From Cycas panzhihuaensis (taxonomy: Eukaryota > Cycadophyta), in the NCBI GenBank assembly GCA_023213395.1, contig CM041465.1:241869741-241933740 (forward strand): DNA of 64,000 bases. The letters are read 5' to 3'. Each line of letters opens with the position of its first letter. The stretch's first letter is position 1. This document shows, piece by piece, positions 59,251 through 64,000 of the stretch. Under the pieces are notes generated by a model. The model did no database searches, was not told where the DNA came from, and saw only the letters and a list, made by a program, of their open reading frames with translations. Position numbers and translations under genes: made by a program.

Positions 59251-59830
59251 TACATCTGTAATGCTAAACTAATTGAGGTGATAATATTATCCTAGGATTC
59301 AGGTAATAAGCATAATAAGGTAACGACCTTGTCCTCATCCTCAATTTTAACATCGATACTGGTCAACTAATAAATAAGAGTATTGAAAACATTTAAATGA
59401 TTAGCAATTTATGTACCTTCCTTCATTCATAACGAGTATAGTTACCTCTTCAAGTAGATTTGATTCGTTACTGATTTGGTCATATACAAACCTTCCAACC
59501 GGGTCCATAATCCTATTATTGTCTCCTCCCCTGTGATGTTAAACAAGACTTCATCTTCTAAGCACAATCATATTGTGCTAAGTGCCTTTTTTATCTAAAT
59601 CATCCCATTCATCATCGTCCATCCTTACAAGTTTCTTCAATTTATCTGTAAGGGCTTTGTACAAACCCTATTGTATAAGAACATCATGTGCTTTTAGCTT
59701 CCACAACTCGAAGTTGTTCTTGCCATTGAATTTCTCTATCTCAAACTTTGCACTTGCTAGTTTCACCATTTGGTGTAGAAAAGCCAACATCAAAACCTTC
59801 ACAAACTTGCTGCAAAAAAAAAAAAAGAGT
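59251..59830 (-). pseudogene. Copia gag, N-terminal part
   Basis: The minus strand near 59668-59770 reads KFEIEKFNGKNNFELWKLK, the standard start of Copia gag. The following text down to 59251 is gag with stops and shifts. The homopolymer at 59813-59825 lies in the leader. Confidence 0.75.
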
Positions 59831-59831
59831 G

Positions 59832-59843
59832 GCTCTGATACCA
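59832..59843 (-). other. Copia primer binding site (initiator tRNA-Met)
   Basis: The minus strand reads TGGTATCAGAGC, two bases after the LTR end, followed by CACTCTT. This is the standard initiator tRNA-Met complement. Confidence 0.92.
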
Positions 59844-59845
59844 CT

Positions 59846-60490
59846 TGTTGAGAATACAAGGTCCTAACACTTTAACCACCACCAAGATCTATTGCATTCT
59901 TGCAACTAGTTACAGAAATCAAAACTTAAAATTACATGTAAGTTCTAAAATCGGAGATTATATAATAACATGAAAATGAAAGCCAAACATCACATATGCA
60001 CCTGATATAACGTGGTAAAACCCTAGTAGTGTGCTAAGGAAACATCCACATAGGAAAGGCATCGATTTTTATTGCTATAGAATGGAGAAACAATACATCT
60101 TAGTAGCAGAGTGCTCTTAGGAATAATAATCAACCACTGCCCTCATCACAGTACATTACATTAAATACAACATAATAAAAAAAAGCCCTAAATCAAGCTA
60201 CATGAGAGGGACATCTAAGGCATGAATCTCAACTATAGAATCTAGGGTATTTATATCAAACGATCCTGATTCTCTTTACATTTTAATATGGTTTATAGGG
60301 CTAATTTTTTGGGTTGAGGGCTATCGCCCTCAAATCCCTTCTTAGCAGGGGGTGTTCCATAGCCCCGCACCCCCGGTCAAGGGGGGCTTCGACCCCACTT
60401 GGAACCCCCCGAGAAAGATTAGAGGGGGAAACTGCACCGAAAACATGCTAAAATTTTAGCCCCAAAATATTATTTTCACAATACCCAACA
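59846..60490 (-). repeat. 5' LTR of the Copia element
   Basis: 645 bases, paired with 38294-38931. Confidence 0.92.
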
Positions 60491-60495
60491 AATAT
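60491..60495. repeat. Target site duplication of the Copia element, right copy
   Basis: aatat, matching 38289-38293; element C text resumes here. Confidence 0.85.
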
Positions 60496-61640
60496 TCATC
60501 CCCAATCTCAATGATCCAGTCAAGGGTAAGGATGATATTCTTGGTTTCCCCTATACAAAGAACACTTCCCCCCTCTAAGTGAGGAGAGGCATGGTCTATT
60601 GAGAGGTTAGGAGTCATGGTTATCTCATTAGGATTGGCTAACAGAGAGCCAAGAACTAAGCACTTCTAGAAACTTAACTTGTGATGTCAGCTAGGCATAT
60701 TAAGCTAAGATCTCATCAAATGCTCAACTAGAGCTTCATCATTCTTGAAGCAATCAATCCCATGGACTAACTTACTTAGGGAGAATCAAAGAGCTTGAAG
60801 GGGGGTAGTAGGCCGATACTGATCACACAACTAATCAACATAGTGTAATGACTCTTCTAACGAGTTAGAGTACATGTGCTTGATTAACCTCCCTATAGGT
60901 TATAGGGGTGGGCATGGAGATGGTTCTGAGTCACAAATAATTGACTCAACATCTGAAAAGATTGAGTCATATTCATCGTCATCATTATAAGTTAGTGATA
61001 AAGAGGTAAAGTTCCCCAAGAGGTGTTTTGAAATGGGTTACTTCCCCACGTATCTAAGCAAATTGATTATGTGTGGTAGGAGGGATAAGATAAGGGGATG
61101 GATCTGACACCTGATTAGGTGACTTACACTGGCTAGCCTAAGGAATCTCACCTTAGAAGGTTGCTTGGATAAGGGGGGTATGGTGTGCCTCCTTATCACG
61201 TCCTCATGGGCAAGGGGGTCCATGTGATCTAAATGGCGATTAAGTACCATTTAGGAAGAATGGTAGGCCAACCAAGATCTCAAATAAGGGGATTCCTACA
61301 TAGGTGGAAGAGGAGGAGTTGGTGTTTGGGATGACCTTTGATCATATAAATTTGGATCGAAAGAAGGAGGCGTGTCAATATGCGACATTCCTTCCTTTGT
61401 TACATTAAGGAAATAGACTTGGCACAGTGGCTCCTCATATTCATTGTTAGATTCCTTATCACTAAGGACTACTAAATAACCATAGCTCCCAGCACCAATA
61501 GGGAAACAATGTACCAAGCTTGGAGGAGGAGGAAGAACTTCTTCCCCTTTGATATGTGCTTCATCCTCGAAGAACCCCATAGTGGATGGGTTAGATGGGT
61601 TATCTTGCTCATATGTCACCCTGAAAATCACTTGGCATGG
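60496..61640 (-). pseudogene. Protease-RT linker of element C
   Basis: It contains the conserved block HGIDCFKNDEALVEHL (about 60716-60765). FPIGAGSYGYLVVLSDKESN (61296-61631) is shared in pattern with A and B (SYGY...LS). Otherwise it is poorly conserved. Confidence 0.55.
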
Positions 61641-62080
61641 CTAATGAGATGGCAAGTTTAGGTGTGGTTCATACATAACAACTTTGATTTGCCCTTGATT
61701 GGCAAATATGAGTTGGCCCCACCTCAATGAACATACAACTCCTATTTGGTTGAGCCATGGCTGACCCAAGAGAAGGTTGTGGTTGACATTGATGTCTAAA
61801 ATGATAATGTTAGTTTGGATAGTCTTTTCTTCTAAGTTTAGAGGGAGTTTGGTCATCCCCAAGAGAGATTTCTCACTCCCATCATAACCTTGGAACCTCC
61901 ATGGAATTGGCTCAAGAGCTTTTATACCTAGCTTCTCAAGCATGCAAACAAGCATCACATTAATTGTGGATTTATTATCTATAATGGTTCCTTTTAGGGT
62001 AAAGTCAGGTGTCTTGATGGTTATGGTAAATGTGTAGTACCGATACAATTACCTATCCTTAGCTAAGAGGAGGTCGTGCA
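61641..62080 (-). pseudogene. Aspartic protease of element C
   Basis: A 135-codon open frame holds FTITIKTPDFTLKGTIIDNK, where the active-site Gly-Ser of DNGSS is replaced by Lys-Ser. It then reads WRFQGYDGSEKSLLGMTKLP and HNLLLGQPWLNQIG. The Asp remains but the loop is changed, so it is likely inactive. Confidence 0.75.
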
Positions 62081-63624
62081 AGTCAAACATAATAGGGTTG
62101 GACCCATAGGAAGAAGAGGTGCTAATAGAATGAATTAGGCCTTTGTTGATCCCCAACGCTTCTAATAGGAATGCCCTTTAATTGGGGTAACTCTTAAGAA
62201 CATCCATCATGGATATTTGGGCTAAAATAGTATCGAGTTCCTCAATGATAGAGAAAGCTTTTCCTTTCTAGGTGGGTTGGGGAAGAGCACATATGAAGTT
62301 GTAATGTCCCAAGTGAATAGGAATGGTCTTAGGAATGACGAGGATCTCTATAGGATAAGGGTCCTATAAGGGTGGTTATTGTGAGGTGGAGGCATCCCCA
62401 ACCTCCTTAATAGCTTGAGACCTTATAATAGGGAAAACTTGAGTGGTCTCAAGCAACTGGATAATCCTGTTACCCTTATTCTTATGTTGGGAGGATGTGG
62501 TTGGAGTTGATAGGGAGGAACTATCTATAGGTTCCTTTCCCTTTGATTGATCAATAGGAGGGGTTTAATTTGGCCTTCTATTTCTAATCTACCTACCTTA
62601 TTGTTGGGTAGGTTGGCCCTACCCTTCATGATCAGGAAATGGGTCATAGTGCATGGGTTGCTCCAAGTTTGGTTTAGATGAATCTTAAGGTAGGGGCTCA
62701 CATGAGTATGCTAATTTAGGGTGTTATGTCCAACACTTGGAGTCATCATGCATACACTCCCCATGGACCAAACACCATTTCTTTTTAGGTGGGGGTCTTG
62801 TCTTCTTCACTTAGGGTGCTTGGGTTCCCTCACTCTTTAGTGGTAGAGTCTGGGTAGTTTGATGGACCTGCCTATATCTAAGTTAAGCTTGATGTGTCTC
62901 TTGCATGGTTTGCAAGGGCTAGAACTTCAAGTCATGTATAATTTGCTCAAATGAGAGTACAATTGAAGTCAAAGGATCTAGGGTCTTGTTAGTTGAACCA
63001 ATAAGAGGTTTGGATGATTGTTATTATTGTCCCTTATTATCACATAAGGGAGGTGATGCCTCACAATATTGCAAGTTCTTTGGGATCTTCTTGAGACTAG
63101 CTTAGATCTCAATAGACTCTAATACTAAGCATTTAGCTATGATTGACTCACAAGTGATCAACCTATTTTGAGGACCTCCTTATGCATCTTAGGATGCAAT
63201 GTATTTATGAAGATGTCCCTCTTTAATTCTTTTGAGAGCATGGCCTTGGAAGAATAGAGAAGGTCATGGAATTGATGCACAAAGTTGTAGTTCAATTCTT
63301 CATAGCCTTTCTTCAGAGAAAGCAAAGACTTGACCCCACTTTCAAAGGGTTAAGCCACATCAAAATAGTTGATAAAGGTGCCAACTAGTTGTTAGAAGGT
63401 GGATATTAAATGGGATAAGAGTTGGTAAAACTATTTCAAAGCATTGCCTTAAAGTAACTAGGGGAATAACCTCATTAGTATGTGGTCATATGCCCAATAA
63501 TTGATACATACCATGGAAAACCCCTAACATGATCGGTTAGATCCTAGGAGGAAGTGTCGTCAAATTTGGTCACTTTAGGATGATGTGGAGGTAAATTGGT
63601 TTGTAGAGCCTCAACCAAAAGGGG
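62081..63624 (-). pseudogene. Gag of element C (N-terminal half missing)
   Basis: Text matching the zinc-knuckle part (C..HGECMHDDSKCW-like, near 62730-62770) and the capsid core (near 63080-63480, CESIIAKCLVLE-like) is present with many stops. The sequence joins LTR-like text near 63625. About 1.3 kb that in A and B encodes the Pro/Gly/Tyr-rich N-terminus, plus leader and primer site, is missing, so a deletion is likely. Confidence 0.65.
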
Positions 63625-64000
63625 TGGATGCACATCTCTAGGGGGTCATTAAACACAAGGGAATCAAACCTATACAATTGCTAATCAAAGGGCTTAAAGA
63701 TCCTTGGAAGTGGGGGAATAGGTTACCCATAAAAGGCATCTATGCATTAGAATGCAATTTTGAGGACCCACAAATGGCACATAAGACCCTCCCTTAAGAC
63801 CCTCCTTGGTCTTCTAAGTAGCCTCAAAGGGGACTCGCCTATCCTATTGGGTTGAGGAAGGAGAGGGAAGATAGAAAGGGATTTTCGCAGGATAAAGGGA
63901 AAATAAGAGGTGAACCCTAGTGGAAAAGGGGTGCCTATGGAACAAGAAAGATATAGAAAGTAGAAAGGGTGTAGAAGGGAGGTTTGGTGTAAGAAAAACC
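63625..64000 (-). repeat. 5' LTR of element C (start only, runs off window)
   Basis: It begins TGGATGCACATCTCTAGGG, close to the B LTR start TGGATGCGCATCTATGGG. GAGGACCCACAAATGGCAC at about 63753 matches the A LTR block GGGACCCACAAATGGCG at the same distance from the LTR start. Confidence 0.6.

Larger units (their letters stand above)
38294..60490 (-). mobile_element. Tork-like Ty1/Copia element, split by element B
   Basis: LTRs of 638 and 645 bases begin TGTTGAGAATAC and end CCAACA in plus-strand order. The 5' LTR is followed by the initiator tRNA-Met primer site and the 3' LTR is preceded by AAGGTGGAGAT. The domains in Copia order are gag, protease, integrase, RT and RNase H. Wording such as GYGDKDGVKGYRLWDP is typical of the Tork/Tnt1 group. 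In the first 220 bases I count about 26 LTR differences. Element B interrupts the RT. Confidence 0.92.
27374..64000 (-). mobile_element. Element C: oldest Tat-like Gypsy element, split by Copia (with B inside it), runs past window end
   Basis: Its 3' part (LTR, second RNase H, antisense PMD gene, integrase, RT) lies at 27.4-38.3 kb. Its 5' part (linker, protease, truncated gag, LTR start) lies at 60.5-64.0 kb. The Copia element interrupts it, with aatat on both sides (38289-38293 and 60491-60495). The reading on either side of that insertion continues as in element B near 50140-50160. It is the most mutated of the three Tat-like copies. Confidence 0.8.

Noticed and set aside
59582-59851. 89-codon plus-strand ORF
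   Set aside because: Shadow of the Copia gag N-terminus on the other strand.

Overview
This window is plant nuclear DNA made almost entirely of LTR retrotransposons in several stages of decay. I see no intact host gene, rRNA, tRNA or CRISPR array. The tRNA-Met primer site, Tork-like Copia domains, Tat-like Gypsy domains, very long LTRs (2.3-3 kb), deep nesting and general loss of CpG suggest a seed plant with a large, repeat-rich, heavily methylated genome. The species cannot be told from the sequence.

Layout. (1) Element A, 1-15709, is a minus-strand Ty3/Gypsy element of the Tat/Ogre type; its 3' LTR is cut by the window start. (2) 15710-29749 is old repeat debris: an LTR end into which A inserted, two diverged direct repeats (16561-18885 and 24949-27254), a dead LINE (about 22780-24850), an odd CpG-rich patch (21061-21545) and the 3' LTR of element C. 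(3) Element C, about 27.4 kb to past the window end, is a second minus-strand Tat-like element. A Tork-like Ty1/Copia element (38294-60490, target duplication aatat) sits inside its pol region. (4) Element B, 40139-56955, is a third and the least decayed Tat-like element. It sits inside the Copia reverse transcriptase with target duplication accct. The insertion order is therefore C, then Copia, then B.

A, B and C share one layout. In the sense (minus) direction it is 5' LTR - PBS - gag - protease - linker with a conserved acidic motif - RT - degenerate RNase H - integrase - [antisense gene] - a second RNase H - PPT - 3' LTR. The antisense (plus-strand) gene encodes a protein resembling the plant mobile domain (PMD). 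It has a TATA box about 660-690 bases upstream, a conserved splice acceptor before the coding exon, a 3' coiled-coil exon behind an AT-rich intron, and a 3' tail running toward the integrase. In copy B the downstream intron (46080-46190) keeps the frame. In A and B the region upstream of the main exon holds an 11-bp-stem hairpin whose arms differ by paired changes.

All three Tat-like copies also share a Glu in place of the usual first catalytic Asp of integrase, and a first RNase H that lacks its first Asp. The most notable system here is this retrotransposon family carrying its own convergent PMD gene, a displaced second RNase H, and GTAC-centred palindromes in both the LTRs and the PMD gene. 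All copies are interrupted by stop codons, mostly of the C-to-T or G-to-A type, and are probably inactive.
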